DNA from: Thereva unica
Taxonomy: Eukaryota; Arthropoda; Insecta; Diptera; Therevidae
NCBI GenBank assembly: GCA_949987705.1
Contig: OX465281.1
Location: forward strand, 165,306,393 to 165,370,392
Direction of reading: 5' to 3'
Length of the DNA: 64,000 nt
The notes under the pieces are model-generated. The model searched no databases, was not told the origin of the DNA, and saw only the letters and a program-made list of their open reading frames with translations. Both the position numbers and the translations under genes were made by a program. Positions 1-10,189 of this stretch are shown in pieces. The stretch's first letter is position 1. Each line of letters starts with the position of its first letter.

Positions 1-15
1 GATTACGATACATGG

Positions 16-1458
16 ATGTTAACTATTAAAACACAGGAAAATACTACTGAAGTCCCGATCCTAAGTACACCATATGCAAATGCTCTAACAATCCCACCAC
101 GATGCGAAGTAGCTAGGAAAATAAAAATTAACAAAAGTAACAATGTCGACATAGTGATAGAAAACCAAGAGATTAGGCCAGGAGTGTTCATAGCAAGTAC
201 CATAACGAATTCAGCAAACCCAATAATAAAAATCCTGAACACCACGAATAAATTGGTAGTGCTAGATAAATACAAAATTCAGTATGAACCACTGACAAAT
301 TATGAAATAACGCCGACAAAAGAAAAATCCACAAATCATCAAAAAAATGTCTTAAACAAACTAAATCTACAGCAAATCCCACAGTATACTAAGACACGAT
401 TCCAGGAACTATGCGTAGAATATGCAGACATTTTCGCGTTAGAAGACGAACCTCTTACCACCAATAACTTCTACAACCAACAAATAGAACTAGCTGACAA
501 CATACCTGTTTATACAAAGAACTACAGGATACCAGAGACGCACAAAAGTGAAATAGACAGACAAGTAGCAAAAATGTTACAAGATGGCATTATTGAGAAC
601 TCAGTGTCTCACTTTAACTCACCTATACTCCTAGTACCAAAAAAGTCTACCAACGAAAAGAAGAAATGGCGGTTGGTAGTAGATTTTAGAAATCTTAATA
701 AAAAGGTACTAGCTGATAAATTCCCTTTACCTCGTATAGAAGATATACTAGATCAAATGGGAAGAGCCAAATACTTCTCCACACTAGATCTCATGTCAGG
801 ATTCCATCAAATCCCACTTGAAAAGACGTCCAGAAAATGCACAGCATTTTCCACGGAAAAAGGCCATTACCAATATACAAGACTCCCTTTCGGACTCAAC
901 ATAAGTCCCAATTCCTTTCAAAGAATGATGGCAATAGCCATGGCTGGATTGACTCCAGAGGTAGCTTTCCTCTACATAGATGACATTATCGTGATCGGGT
1001 GCTCTCAAGCACACCACCTGAAAAACCTAACAACCGTCTTTAAAAGGTTGAGAGAGAGAAACCTTAAGCTAAATCCTGAAAAATGTCAGTTCTTTCAAAC
1101 AGAAGTCACATACCTTGGCCATAAAATATCAGTCGAAGGTGTCAGTCCGGATCCTTCCAAATATGAAGCTATCAAGAACTATCCCACTCCTAAAAACGCG
1201 GACGAAGTAAGAAGATTTGTAGCCTTTTGTAACTATTATAGGCGATTTGTACCAAATTTCGCGGAAATTGCATTACCATTGAACAAATTATTAAGAAAGA
1301 AAGCGAAGTTCGAATGGACAGAAAACCAGCCAGATGCCTTCGAAACACTAAGAAAAACACTAATGTCTCCCACAATATTGCAACATCCAGATTTTACACA
1401 AAACTTCATAATATCCACAGATGCTTCTAACGCAGCATGTGGAGCAATACTTTCGTAA
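16..1458 (+). CDS. pol: pol segment 1: protease-RT linker, reverse transcriptase, start of RNase H
   Basis: This open frame is 480 residues and is probably open upstream of the window, so the Met at 16 need not be the true start. Reverse transcriptase motifs are clear: LDLMSGFHQIPL with Asp near residue 258, LPFGLNISPNSFQ near 290-301, and the catalytic YIDD at 320-323. A connection domain follows, then the first RNase H Asp at about residue 469 (STDAS). The frame ends at a TAA at 1456-1458 inside RNase H. The same frame continues open beyond it, so this is a nonsense change, possibly CAA to TAA, and not the natural end. The protein would copy the element's RNA into DNA. The piece alone would lack most of RNase H and all of integrase. 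Confidence 0.85.
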   Translation: MLTIKTQENTTEVPILSTPYANALTIPPRCEVARKIKINKSNNVDIVIENQEIRPGVFIASTITNSANPIIKILNTTNKLVVLDKYKIQYEPLTNYEITPTKEKSTNHQKNVLNKLNLQQIPQYTKTRFQELCVEYADIFALEDEPLTTNNFYNQQIELADNIPVYTKNYRIPETHKSEIDRQVAKMLQDGIIENSVSHFNSPILLVPKKSTNEKKKWRLVVDFRNLNKKVLADKFPLPRIEDILDQMGRAKYFSTLDLMSGFHQIPLEKTSRKCTAFSTEKGHYQYTRLPFGLNISPNSFQRMMAIAMAGLTPEVAFLYIDDIIVIGCSQAHHLKNLTTVFKRLRERNLKLNPEKCQFFQTEVTYLGHKISVEGVSPDPSKYEAIKNYPTPKNADEVRRFVAFCNYYRRFVPNFAEIALPLNKLLRKKAKFEWTENQPDAFETLRKTLMSPTILQHPDFTQNFIISTDASNAACGAILS

Positions 1459-2769
1459 AATATAAACGGAATAGAACGCCCTATAGCATATGCAAGCAAG
1501 ACCTTTACGCCAGGAGAAGCGAACAAATCAACCATAGAAAAAGAATTAACGGCCATACATTGGGCCATCACGTATTTTAAGCCATACGTCTACGGTCGAA
1601 GATTTACAGTGCGAACAGACCACCGACCATTAGCATACCTTTTTGGAATGAAGAACCCGACATCAAAACTCACAAGGATGAGACTCGACCTAGAAGAATT
1701 CGACTTCGAAATAAAATACGTAAAAGGCAAAGAAAATTCAGGTCCAGATGCACTATCGAGAATCCAGATCGATATAAATGACCTTAAAAATATTAAAGTA
1801 CTACAAGTGAAAACCAGAGCAATGACACGAAAGGAAAAACAAGAGACAATAAACGAAAAGGAGAGAAGCAACGAAGCACAGCAGCCTGATCAACTGCGAG
1901 TCACAGAAGCATTCTCAGAAAAAGAAATAACAAACATACCCGAGCTATACATAGAAACTAAGAACTGCAGAGAAAAACTAAAATTAGAAATTAATATCGT
2001 GCACAATAAAACAAAAATATGGAAGAGGTCGATAAACAATAAAGGAAACCAATTAACAGTAGAAACTGCACTAGAGCAGGCTTTCGAAGAATTGGAGCAA
2101 TATATATGTAAAACAATTCAGACCAAGACTCTGAAACTCTCGGCCGAGAGCGAAATTTTTAAATTAATCGACATGACCTCATTTAAGGCCTTAGGAAATA
2201 AAACACTAAAAGTAATTAGAATAGAGATATATAAACCAATTAAGTATGTTACGAATAAGGAACACATCAAAGAAATATTACATAATTTCCACGCCACACC
2301 AACAGGAGGACACCTGGGACAATCGAGAATGTTCAGCAAATTAAAACAGTTTTACAGATGGAGAAGAATGAAAAACACCATAGCAGCCTACGTTAAAAAC
2401 TGCGAACTATGCGCGAAAAATAAGCACCAGAAACACAATAAAGAAATAATGGAGATAACAACAACACCCATTAAACCATTCGGTGTAGTATCAATAGACA
2501 CAGTGGGACCATTTTCAAGAACAGAAAATGGCAACAGGTATGCAGTCACCCTGCAGTGCGACCTTACAAAATACGTAGTCGCACTTCCCGTCAAAGATAA
2601 AGAGGCCAATACAGTTGCAAAAGCAGTGGTAACAGGATTCATTCTAACATACGGAACCATGGAAAAGATTAAATCCGACTTGGGAACAGAATATAAGAAT
2701 CAGATAATTTGCAGAAGTGTGCAATACACTGAAAATAAAGCAGATGTTCGCAACAGCCGCGCACCCTGA
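1459..2769 (+). CDS. pol: pol segment 2: RNase H remainder and integrase N-terminal and core
   Basis: It is in the same frame as the preceding RT segment, directly after the nonsense codon; the first Met is at 1609. RNase H continues to an Asp in RTDHRPLAYL. The integrase zinc-binding HHCC motif follows (His in NFHATPTGGH, Cys in CELC), then the first two catalytic acidic residues in SIDTVGPF and SDLGTEY. Near 2690-2720 a one-base-type frameshift moves the rest of integrase into the next frame, and this frame runs into a stop at 2767-2769. Integrase would insert the cDNA into the genome; here it is split before its catalytic Glu. Confidence 0.82.
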   Translation, partial: NINGIERPIAYASKTFTPGEANKSTIEKELTAIHWAITYFKPYVYGRRFTVRTDHRPLAYLFGMKNPTSKLTRMRLDLEEFDFEIKYVKGKENSGPDALSRIQIDINDLKNIKVLQVKTRAMTRKEKQETINEKERSNEAQQPDQLRVTEAFSEKEITNIPELYIETKNCREKLKLEINIVHNKTKIWKRSINNKGNQLTVETALEQAFEELEQYICKTIQTKTLKLSAESEIFKLIDMTSFKALGNKTLKVIRIEIYKPIKYVTNKEHIKEILHNFHATPTGGHLGQSRMFSKLKQFYRWRRMKNTIAAYVKNCELCAKNKHQKHNKEIMEITTTPIKPFGVVSIDTVGPFSRTENGNRYAVTLQCDLTKYVVALPVKDKEANTVAKAVVTGFILTYGTMEKIKSDLGTEYKNQIICRSVQYTENKADVRNSRAP

Positions 2770-3289
2770 AACAGTTGGAGCTTTAGAAAGGAATCACAAA
2801 TGCCAAAACGAATATCTAAGGTGTTTCGTAAATGAAAACAGAGATGATTGGGATACATGGATCCCATACTATACATTCTGTTACAATACCACACCAAATA
2901 CGGTACACGGCTATACACCGTTTGAACTAATCTTTGCCAAAAAAGCAAGCCTACCAGCAGAACTGGGAAAAGGAGGAATAGAACCCATCCACAACTATGA
3001 TCTTTACAATAGTGAAATGAAATTCAGGCTACAAAAAGCCCTAAACAATGCCAAACAACACCTAGAAGCGTCAAAAGCAGTCAGACAACAAAACAGCCAA
3101 CTCGATTGTAACCCCTTGTCAATAAAAATTGGCGACAAAGTATTAGTTACGATACAAAACAGAAAGAAATTAGATCCCCTATACAGTGGACCATATCTTG
3201 TGAAAGCAATAGAAACAGTAAACTGCATTTTGGAGGATGCAAACAAAAAAGTCATAAGAGTACATAAAAATAGAGTAAGGAAAATGTAA
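2717..3289 (+). CDS. pol: pol segment 3: integrase C-terminal part after frameshift
   Basis: The frame begins at a GTG within overlap of the previous frame, so the start is an artefact of the frameshift. It opens with the integrase sequence carrying the third catalytic residue (Glu near residue 24 in GALERNH). It continues through the C-terminal DNA-binding region (KIGDKVLVTIQNRKKLDPL and GPYLVKAI, the usual Ty3/gypsy integrase tail) and ends in a basic stretch at a TAA. The stop lies about 75 bp before the polypurine tract, leaving no room for an env gene. Confidence 0.82.
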   Translation: MCNTLKIKQMFATAAHPETVGALERNHKCQNEYLRCFVNENRDDWDTWIPYYTFCYNTTPNTVHGYTPFELIFAKKASLPAELGKGGIEPIHNYDLYNSEMKFRLQKALNNAKQHLEASKAVRQQNSQLDCNPLSIKIGDKVLVTIQNRKKLDPLYSGPYLVKAIETVNCILEDANKKVIRVHKNRVRKM

Positions 3290-3363
3290 TAATAAAATTG
3301 TAAATAATAAACAAAAAAAAAAAAAAAAAAAAAATTATACAAACAAAAAAAAATTTTTTCCCT

Positions 3364-3374
3364 AAGGGGGAGGG
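3364..3374 (+). promoter_or_regulatory. polypurine tract of the mdg1/412-like element
   Basis: The run AAGGGGGAGGG sits immediately before the TG that opens the LTR. This is the expected place for the plus-strand primer in reverse transcription. Confidence 0.8.
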
Positions 3375-3790
3375 TGTGATGAAATCAATCAGTAATCACA
3401 TGCCTCAAAAATATGTAAATATGCAATCACATAAGTAAGCAAAATAAATTACATAATAAGAACGCGCCTCAAATCAATGCCATCCAAAGAAAATTGCATG
3501 CACACACAAAATGCTCATTATATGGGTCATGAAATTAAATGGACAGGTGTTTGAGACGCGAAAATATATTTTTTATATGTAGATTACTTGTAATTAACTT
3601 TTGTATAAATAGAGTAAGAATTTTACAATAAAGACACTCAACAACCAGACGTAATACTATTCATTACGGAGTCGTGCTTTTAAGCTACTCCATCATAATA
3701 TAGAGTAAAGCGAACCTCGCTACTCTCCCCAGGAGCTAAGCATTGTTGCTACTCCTCTACCCAGCGTAATAGAATCGAGGAACCACTACA
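3375..3790 (+). repeat. 3' LTR (416 bp) of the mdg1/412-like element
   Basis: It starts TGTGATG directly after the polypurine tract and ends CACTACA, so it has the usual TG...CA ends. A TATA-like TATAAAT is at 3604-3610 and an AATAAA polyadenylation signal at 3627-3632, consistent with U3-R-U5 order. The matching 5' LTR is outside the window, so the boundaries are inferred. Confidence 0.78.
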
Positions 3791-4019
3791 ATATATATAT
3801 ACATATATATTTTTTTTTTTTTTTTTTTTCTTCATTTCACCATACTTCATAAGTTTAATTCTGTTTTTAAGTTTATTTCAAAGTTCATTTTTAAGTTTAT
3901 GTATTTTTATTTTTTAGTCTTAGAATTAGGGTAACTAGATTAAGTTTATAGATTCGTAGGACAAATTAAATTTGTATTTTAAATGTGTTGTGTTTTTTTG
4001 TTTGAAATCCTGTCCCCTT
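3791..4019. other. AT-rich junction, (TA)n and poly-T, possible BEL LTR remnant
   Basis: A short (TA)n and a T run at 3791-3830 follow the LTR. The rest is AT-rich and continues into the start of a BEL/Pao LTR read on the minus strand (TGTTCGGCACCG at about 4031-4042). No coding signal is seen. Confidence 0.5.
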
Positions 4020-4535
4020 TCAGGTTGATGTGTTCGGTGCCGAACATTCTCCCCCGCGTTGAACTCTCAAGTTCAACCTTTCCTTCAGCTTTTTTAAGCC
4101 TCTTTTGTGGTGGTGATGAAACACGATACGTCCATCGGCCTTGACCTGGAGCCGTGCCTGATAGGTATTGGGTAAACTGACGGTGCTTTCTTTTTTTCTT
4201 GTATCTCGGACTCGATTGAATTTAATCCGTTGGATTATACTCCGAGGTAAGTATAAATCTTCGCCTTCACGGGTGACAAAGCGCTGGAAACAATTTTTCG
4301 CGCGTTGGGCGTTGATAGGAGGTTGTGTTTGTTTTCTCTGAGGCTCCTTGGTGCTAGGACCTGGACAAGATTTTGGTGTTTCCGAGGCAGATGCAATGTC
4401 GCCTATTTGGAGATTCGGTTGCTCTCTTTGCCATTTTGGTCGTTGTTGCAACTGATTGATGTAATCTTTGAACCATGTATTCCAGAATTTTTTAACTATA
4501 TCTTGTATCAATTTCCATCGCCGTGATAATGACAT
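4020..4535 (-). pseudogene. chimeric BEL integrase C-terminus made by the internal deletion
   Basis: This 171-residue frame begins with the DUF5641-type sequence (MSLSRRWKLIQDIVKKFWN) and at about residue 48 jumps, still in frame, to the proline-rich tail (ASASETPKSCPG). The intact copy has about 80 residues here that end the DUF5641 domain. The frame reads through the polypurine tract and stops near the LTR start. The fusion is the coding consequence of the 241-bp deletion and is unlikely to be functional. Confidence 0.7.
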
Positions 4536-5240
4536 GTTCTTTTCTATATTTGGCTGTGGTACAGCATTGAGTGCTCGTGCTCGTATTGGGTAAACTGACG
4601 GTGCTTTCTTTTTTTCTTGTATCTCGGACTCGATTGAATTTAATCCGTTGGATTATACTCCGAGGTAAGTATAAATCTTCGCCTTCACGGGTGACAAAGC
4701 GCTGGAAACAATTTTTCGCGCGTTGGGCGTTGATAGGAGGTTGTGTTTGTTTTCTCTGAGGCTCCTTGGTGCTAGGACCTGGACAAGATTTTGGTGTTTC
4801 CGAGGCAGATGCTGGTGGTGATGGGGTCGACAAATCAATAGTGAAGTCGCAGTCGAGGTCCAAATAAGGGCTGCCTTTGCGCTTGTTGGTTGCTCTGTTG
4901 GCAAGCGGCAAATCTTCGTTACCGGTCTTAGAAAGCTGCTGCGGCCGGTTCTGACTTGTACCACCCGTATCAAGCCGTCAGGTCCTGGAAACGTTTTTTC
5001 CACGATGGCGAGTGGCCAGTTTGTTGGTGCTGTGGTTTCTTGTTTTATAAGCACAATGTCGCCTATTTGGAGATTCGGTTGCTCTCTTTGCCATTTTGGT
5101 CGTTGTTGCAACTGATTGATGTAATCTTTGAACCATGTATTCCAGAATTTTTTAACTATATCTTGTATCAATTTCCATCGCCGTGATAATGACATGTTCT
5201 TTTCTATATTTGGCTGTGGTACAGCATTGAGTGCTCGCCC
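4164..5240. repeat. imperfect tandem duplication inside the BEL remnant
   Basis: Segment A is present at 4164-4393 and again at 4583-4812. Segment B is present at 4394-4580 and again at 5054-5240. The right copy is A-C-B with a 241-bp middle (4813-5053); the left copy is A-B with that middle deleted. The join between copies lies in a repeated TGCTCG near 4575-4585. Copies look essentially identical over the lengths I compared. Confidence 0.85.
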
Positions 5241-5318
5241 AATCAAAAAATGCCCCGGGGTAAGAACAAAGGATTCGTCTGGATCATTTCTTACACTACA
5301 TAAGGGTCGTGAGTTCAA
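4653..5318 (-). pseudogene. BEL/Pao integrase C-terminal region with DUF5641-type domain
   Basis: The 221-residue frame opens at MNSRPLCSVRNDPDESFVL, a hallmark of BEL/Pao integrases, then LTPGHFLIGRAL, then SLSRRWKLIQDIVKKFW and IGDIVLIKQETTAPTNWPLA, ending with the VVQVRTG...RPVTKICRLP tail. Upstream, at about 5319-5390, the expected ATVLNQVEVC segment is readable but shifted by one base. The end of the frame runs out of phase into the duplicated segment. In an intact element this region follows the integrase catalytic core and helps bind DNA. Confidence 0.8.
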
Positions 5319-5390
5319 GCAAACTTCAACTTGATTGAGGACGGTTGCATATTCCTAAAGGTATATATTGAGTTTCCTAGCGTTCTACGC

Positions 5391-5778
5391 AAGTGATATT
5401 CAAGAGTTAACCCTTCTAGCACAGAAGGCGCACTTTTCAGCTAAGCATGAAAATCTATATATACATACACACACATACATATATAAATATATATATGTAT
5501 ATATATATATACATATATAGAGTTTCCCTTCTAACGCAGAAGGCGCACTTCCCAGCAGGGCTGAGAAATATTTACCACTGCCGTGGCTCAGCTGAGACAT
5601 GCAAACATAAAAGATTAAGTACCAGTAAAAATTGCATGCAAAACACATAAACAGTCATGAGACAACAAATAGCCTCCTTTTAAGCAAGTCTTTGTTAGTG
5701 CTCACGCTAAAAACATTAATATTTTTATTTACATTAATGAACATGCGATTAACAGGCTCAAATCGGCCATAATTGGTT
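5391..5778 (-). mobile_element. 5'-truncated LINE 3' end inserted in BEL integrase
   Basis: Read on the minus strand this carries the last ~40 codons and 3' UTR of the same LINE family as the 10.5-13.5 kb copy, including two GTGCGCCTTCTG-type motifs flanking (TA)n. BEL integrase sequence is interrupted exactly here, and ATCA appears at both borders, a likely short target-site duplication. Confidence 0.75.
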
Positions 5779-5930
5779 TGATGTTTTATTGATTTCACCC
5801 CCGCTTCCCAGATTCCTCCAAAGTGGGGAGCCGCTGGTGGGTTGAAGTGCCAAGTGATCTTTTTCATTGCCAAATATTGTACAGCCTTTGGATTAGCGTC
5901 TTTTATGGCTTGTCTCACTTCTTTATCCAA
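5655..5930 (-). pseudogene. chimeric ORF: BEL integrase core fused in frame to LINE RT C-terminus
   Basis: The first half is BEL/Pao integrase (ITWHFNPPAAPHFGGIWEAG). From about residue 52 it becomes the C-terminus of a LINE reverse-transcriptase polyprotein (TNYGRFEPVNRMFIN), matching the end of the 725-residue ORF at 10527-12704 (TNYGMFEPVNRMLIN). The fusion is the 5' junction of the LINE insertion and happens to stay in frame. No function is implied. Confidence 0.8.
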
Positions 5931-5940
5931 TATGGTTTTT

Positions 5941-6568
5941 GCTCGGAGTATATGTCAAAAAAAATATTAACAATAAACAAATTCGTCAATATCGCAATAT
6001 CACAACAAAAAAAAAAAAAAAAAAAAAAATCTTACTACTAGGAATTAAATATGTTTAAAAGCATCTGTTCATATACAAAACCTAATATTCGTAATATTGA
6101 TTATACTAAAAAAAATTCAAATGCTATGCCTCTCGGATTGGTATAAGTCCTTTATCAGTGCCTTTTAATAAGCATAGTAGTAACCGCCAGGTCATTCCTC
6201 AGAGACCTTTAAGAAAGCCTATACATCGAACATCATTTAGACGAGCTGGTTTCCTTTTTCTCCCAGTACGTTCTAACACTGCACTACGGCTAATGAATAA
6301 GACTAAAGATACCTGGTAAACTGCATTACATATCTCCACAATGGACATATATACTATACATCCGTTAGAATATGTATTTATATGTATTTCGACATGGCTA
6401 CTCTTCTTCCGACAATTTCTTGGTCCTTAACAAGAGTCCAATGGTGGCTGGAATCGCGGAATCATATGCGATGGAGGCTATGCAGATCCTGCTTCACAAG
6501 TTCCATGTAAGTCTGGTCTCTCATCAATTATATCAATTAATGGGGTGGGTGGCTTCACTCGTTCTTAT
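5941..6568. other. unassigned sequence with an A run at 6008-6030
   Basis: No recognisable gene or element end. A run of about 24 A at 6007-6030 may be the tail of an old retroposon. The only ORFs are short and without recognisable motifs. Confidence 0.4.
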
Positions 6569-7728
6569 TCTTCTTCTTCTTCTTCTTCTTTGATCCGTTA
6601 GCTGGCGGTCCGAGCGGGACGTCCCCGCAACGGATACGCTGCTGTCGGTGCCGCTGGGTCCCGAACTCTATTCACGATTCGCTTCCATTCTTCTCGGGTT
6701 TTGGCGGTGTCTCGAGCCTCGGTAACTGATAATCTTTGATTCTTTAGGTCGCCCTCGATATACTTTAGCCAAGTTTTCTTCGGTGCCAATCGCTGGATTT
6801 TCCAGTCTGCGGGACGGTCTCGCCAGAGAAGTTTACGTGGCAAGCGGTTATCATCCATTCGGCAAACATGTCCAAACCACCGTAGTCGACGTTTTTGCAT
6901 TTCTTCTTCGATCAGTGTTTGCTGATCGCATCTTTGTCTGACAACCTCATTTCGAAGGCGATCACGGAGTGAGACACGGAGGATCTGCCACAAACATCGC
7001 ATTTGGAAGACCTCGAGCTTCTTAACGTCCGATTTGAGCAGTGTCCACGTTTCAGATCCATAAAGAAGAATCGGAAGAATCAACGTTCGGTAAAGACGTA
7101 GTTTTGTTTTGATGGAAATATTTGCTCGTTTCCATATGCACCACTTGAGCGAGGCGAATGTTGCTGTTGCCTGGCCGATACGGCTGTGAACGTCGGCCGT
7201 CGATGCTACTTTCGTTTCCTCAACCAATGATCCCAAATATTTGAACCTTGGAACCTGTTCGATTTGGGTTCCATCGAGGTGAACACTGGCTCTTGATCCA
7301 TCCGTTGTGAGCACTTTGGTCTTTTCCGCATTGATTTTTAACCCGTATGATTGGGCGATGCGGGAAATATCGTATAAGATGTCCGTTGCTTCGGCATCCG
7401 TGTCGGCGAAAACAGCGCTATCGTCGGCGAACATTAAGTCTGTTACGAAGTTGTTGTCGTCGTATTGAACTCCGAGTCGTCCATCGAATGCTTCACGCAT
7501 AATCGCGTCGATCACAACGTTGAAGAGAAGTGGCGAAGCGACGTCTCCCTGTCGGACACCCGTCTGAATCGGGAACTCCTCGGATAAGTCGTTTCGAATA
7601 CGAACGCTGCTGGTTGAGCCATCGTACGACGCTTGGAGAAGTTGGATGATTCTCAATGGCACGTGTTCGGTTACCAAGACTCTCCACAAGCTGTTCCAAT
7701 CGATGCAATCGAAAGCGGATTTTCTTAT
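6569..7728 (-). mobile_element. RTE-like non-LTR retrotransposon, 5'-truncated
   Basis: The minus strand carries a LINE RT C-terminal half ending in a (GAA)n-type tail (TTC repeats at 6569-6592 on plus). A short simple-repeat tail fits RTE-type elements. The 5' truncation is near 7728, where the reading KSAFDCIDW is lost. Confidence 0.75.
6598..7689 (-). CDS. RTE-like reverse transcriptase, C-terminal half
   Basis: The frame has 363 residues from the first Met, and the same frame stays open upstream to about 7728 with an RT motif (SAFDCIDW). GVRQGDVASPLLFNVVIDA is at residues 44-62 and the catalytic FADD at 87-90. The thumb carries ILPILLYGSETW, and the C-terminal region has KRRLRWFGHVCRM, wording typical of RTE-type LINEs. 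Endonuclease and the first RT motifs are missing through 5' truncation. The enzyme would make cDNA from nicked target DNA. The ORF itself shows no stop, so insertion is relatively young. A 150-bp copy of its 3' end is at 26997-27147. Confidence 0.82.
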   Translation of the reverse strand: MWRVLVTEHVPLRIIQLLQASYDGSTSSVRIRNDLSEEFPIQTGVRQGDVASPLLFNVVIDAIMREAFDGRLGVQYDDNNFVTDLMFADDSAVFADTDAEATDILYDISRIAQSYGLKINAEKTKVLTTDGSRASVHLDGTQIEQVPRFKYLGSLVEETKVASTADVHSRIGQATATFASLKWCIWKRANISIKTKLRLYRTLILPILLYGSETWTLLKSDVKKLEVFQMRCLWQILRVSLRDRLRNEVVRQRCDQQTLIEEEMQKRRLRWFGHVCRMDDNRLPRKLLWRDRPADWKIQRLAPKKTWLKYIEGDLKNQRLSVTEARDTAKTREEWKRIVNRVRDPAAPTAAYPLRGRPARTAS

Positions 7729-8099
7729 CTCGTTCTTATTATCGATTAATACATTTCGAAACCGAACTTATACCACGGATTTATGAATAAAATTATTTAA
7801 TTCGTACTTTTATTTTTAATTTTTAGTAAAACATTTTTTTCCGCTCCCCTTTTCATCCTACTCACCAGAAAAACTTTCTTTTTGTCTTATAAAAATTTCA
7901 AAAAACTTATTTTTTCTTTTTTTTTTTTTTCAAAAAAAAGTTTCCCCAAAAAAAAAATATACCGTCCTCTTTATACGATAATTCAAATCTCACTCCCCAA
8001 AAAAATTCCTAATATTTTTTTCATTTAATTTTTTTTTCGCCTACCCGCTTTCAATTTCTCCAAAATTTGTGGGAGATTTTATAGTGGCTACAGGGTGTA
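7729..8099. other. AT-rich sequence with T and A runs, no gene
   Basis: Low-complexity A- and T-rich sequence between two LINE remnants. No motif or element terminus recognised. Confidence 0.5.
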
Positions 8100-8942
8100 T
8101 TTTCATTAAGGGTACAGCTTGCCGTTACAAAAGTAGTATTGGATGGCGTCAAATCCGCATCCCACCCGATCTCTGCGGGGGTCCCCCAGGGGTCAATTTT
8201 ATCACCGGCTCTATTTCTCATATTTATAAATGACCTTCTTTCAATCCCCTCCAACCCACTTCTCAGCTTCGCTGACGACGGTACTCTACGTTACTCGTAC
8301 AGCTTCGATACAAGACAGACTCATGCCAGATCCTGTCTTGATGATGATTAGTTCGCCAGTCGATTAATAACGACATTAAACTGATTCTAAAGTGGGGAGA
8401 GAAGAATCGTGTTGAATTCAACTCCGACAAAACCAAGTACTGTCTTATCTCCAAAAAGAAGTTCAACACCTCTCCACCTTTGAAAGTGGGTGAAGTTCAA
8501 CTAATGGGCGACCCATCCCTACACATCTTAGGCGTGACATTAGCCAAAGACTTGCGATGGAATGACCACATATTATAAATCGCCAAACAAGCATCACAGT
8601 GCTTGGGATTTCTTAAGAGGTGAAGTTCCTCCTCCAGCCATCGGCCCGTGCTGTTATTTATAAATCCGGCGGCGCCCCAATAACCACCTTGGCATGGTTA
8701 GATAAGGTGCAAAAAAGGGTACTCAGTTAATTGATGACGACACCGCCTGCTCCACCATCGACCCCCTGAGCCACCGTAGGAATGTAGCAGCACTGACAAA
8801 ATTTTATCGCTACTACCATAGTGACTGTTCCTCCGAGTTAAACGCTCTCCTGCCTCCACGGCAATCTTATACCCGCAACACCAGATTAGCCCACTCGTCT
8901 CATTCCCTTCACCTGCAACTACCCTTTTCACGCACTCAACAA
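8100..8942 (+). pseudogene. CR1/Jockey-like RT remnant, upstream part
   Basis: From about 8139 a 70-residue frame gives SAGVPQGSILSPALFLIFINDL and the catalytic FADD. Past the frameshift near 8345 further RT pieces appear (NRVEFNSDKTKYCLISKKKF, then HILGVTLAKDLRWNDHI), with several stops and shifts. Reading ends near 8942 where a foldback element interrupts it. The C-terminal part resumes at 13986 on the other side. It is an old, dead LINE. Confidence 0.75.
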
Positions 8943-9835
8943 TAGTCCATTCAAAACGCGGGGGAGGGGGGGTGTTCCAAAATAACACCGTTAAGAAAAT
9001 CGAACCCTAAAGGTTTTTGGGGTCGCTGCTCACGAAAATCGAGGTCCCGCGGTCCTAAAATTAGGGCGTCACCCCTAAAAATGCAAAAAACACCCCTTTT
9101 TAGGGGGTTTTCGCGATTATTTCAGTAATAATGAAAACTAATGCGATGAAATGAACTTTTTTAATATTTATTTGCGAAGGGGGTTGATTTATACTAAATT
9201 AAAGCGAACTTAATGGTAAGGGGTACTCCTAAAGGGTTGAAAGTACCCCTAAATTGGCGAAAAATGGCAAAAATTGTAAAAAAAATTTTTACAAGTTAAT
9301 GCTTCAAATTCGATTGTGGGCGTACTGTCAGGCAAAAATAAATTATTTTCAACTCTTAAGGGGTTAAAACTACCCCTACAATATAGTTCATTGAAAACTA
9401 GGGGGGTGTTCCAAAATAACACCGTTAAGAAAATCGAACCTTAAAGGTTTTTGGGGTCGCTGATCACGAAAATCGAGGTCCCGCGGTCCTAAAACTAGGG
9501 CGTCACCCCTAAAAATGCAAAAAACACCCCTTTTTAGGGGGTTTTCGCGCTTATTTCAGTAATAATTAAAACTAATGCGATGAAATGCACTTTTTTTAAT
9601 ATTTATTTGCGACGGTGGTTGATTTATACTAAATTAAGGCGAACTTTATGGTAAGGGGTAGTCCTAAAGGGTTGAAACTATCCTAAATCAGCCAAAATTG
9701 GCAAAAATTGTAAACATTTTTTTTTCAAGTTTATGCTTCTAATTCGATTGTGGGCGTACTGTACGGCAAAAATAAATTATTTTCAACCCTTAAGGGGTTA
9801 AAACTACCCCTACTATAAAAAAACAACTTTATATA

Positions 9836-10189
9836 AAAAAATGCAAAAATTTATCAATTTATATTTTCAAATAAAAAGGATTTTTATTCAAACAATTCAT
9901 TTAAAAATTTAAATTGCAATCTACGAAAAGAAATTTGTTTTTCATGTTACCCCTAAGGTTTAACTCCTTTAAGAGGGTTAAAAATTTTCCAAATGTTTTA
10001 ATAATATTTCATCAAATATAAAATTTTAATGCAAAACAATAAATTTCATTTGTTCCAATTACAATTTTTATGTGGGGGTAGTTTTACCCCCTTAAGAGTT
10101 GAAAAAATTAATTTTTTGCTGATAATACCTTTTGAACCAAATTTCAAACAAAAAGCAAAAAAAAATGTATTATCTTTTTTATATAAAGT
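9836..10189. other. loop of the foldback element
   Basis: AT-rich spacer between the inverted arms, with an extra inner inverted stretch (ACAACTTTATATAAA-type at 9829 versus TATATAAAGTTG near 10180). Several CCCCTTAAG and CCCTAAGG blocks resemble the arms. No gene is seen. Confidence 0.55.

Larger units (their letters stand above)
1..3790 (+). mobile_element. Ty3/gypsy LTR retrotransposon (mdg1/412-like), 3' half
   Basis: The left window edge cuts this element inside pol. What remains runs RT, RNase H, integrase, an A-rich tract, a polypurine tract and a 3' LTR. The order and the YIDD-type RT fit Ty3/gypsy; spacing and wording of the RT and RNase H motifs resemble the mdg1/412 lineage, which is a family judgement by eye. 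One in-frame stop and one frameshift make this copy non-autonomous. Confidence 0.85.
3830..5940 (-). mobile_element. BEL/Pao retrotransposon remnant, integrase end and start of 3' LTR
   Basis: Minus-strand frames give BEL/Pao integrase: a core segment (ITWHFNPPAAPHFGGIWEAG) at about 5800-5890, the CLNSRPL segment at about 5310, and a C-terminal DUF5641-type domain at 4900-5200. A G-rich polypurine tract (minus GCGGGGGAG near 4047) and an LTR-like TGTTCGGC follow. The copy is rearranged by an internal tandem duplication and interrupted by a LINE 3' end. Confidence 0.8.
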
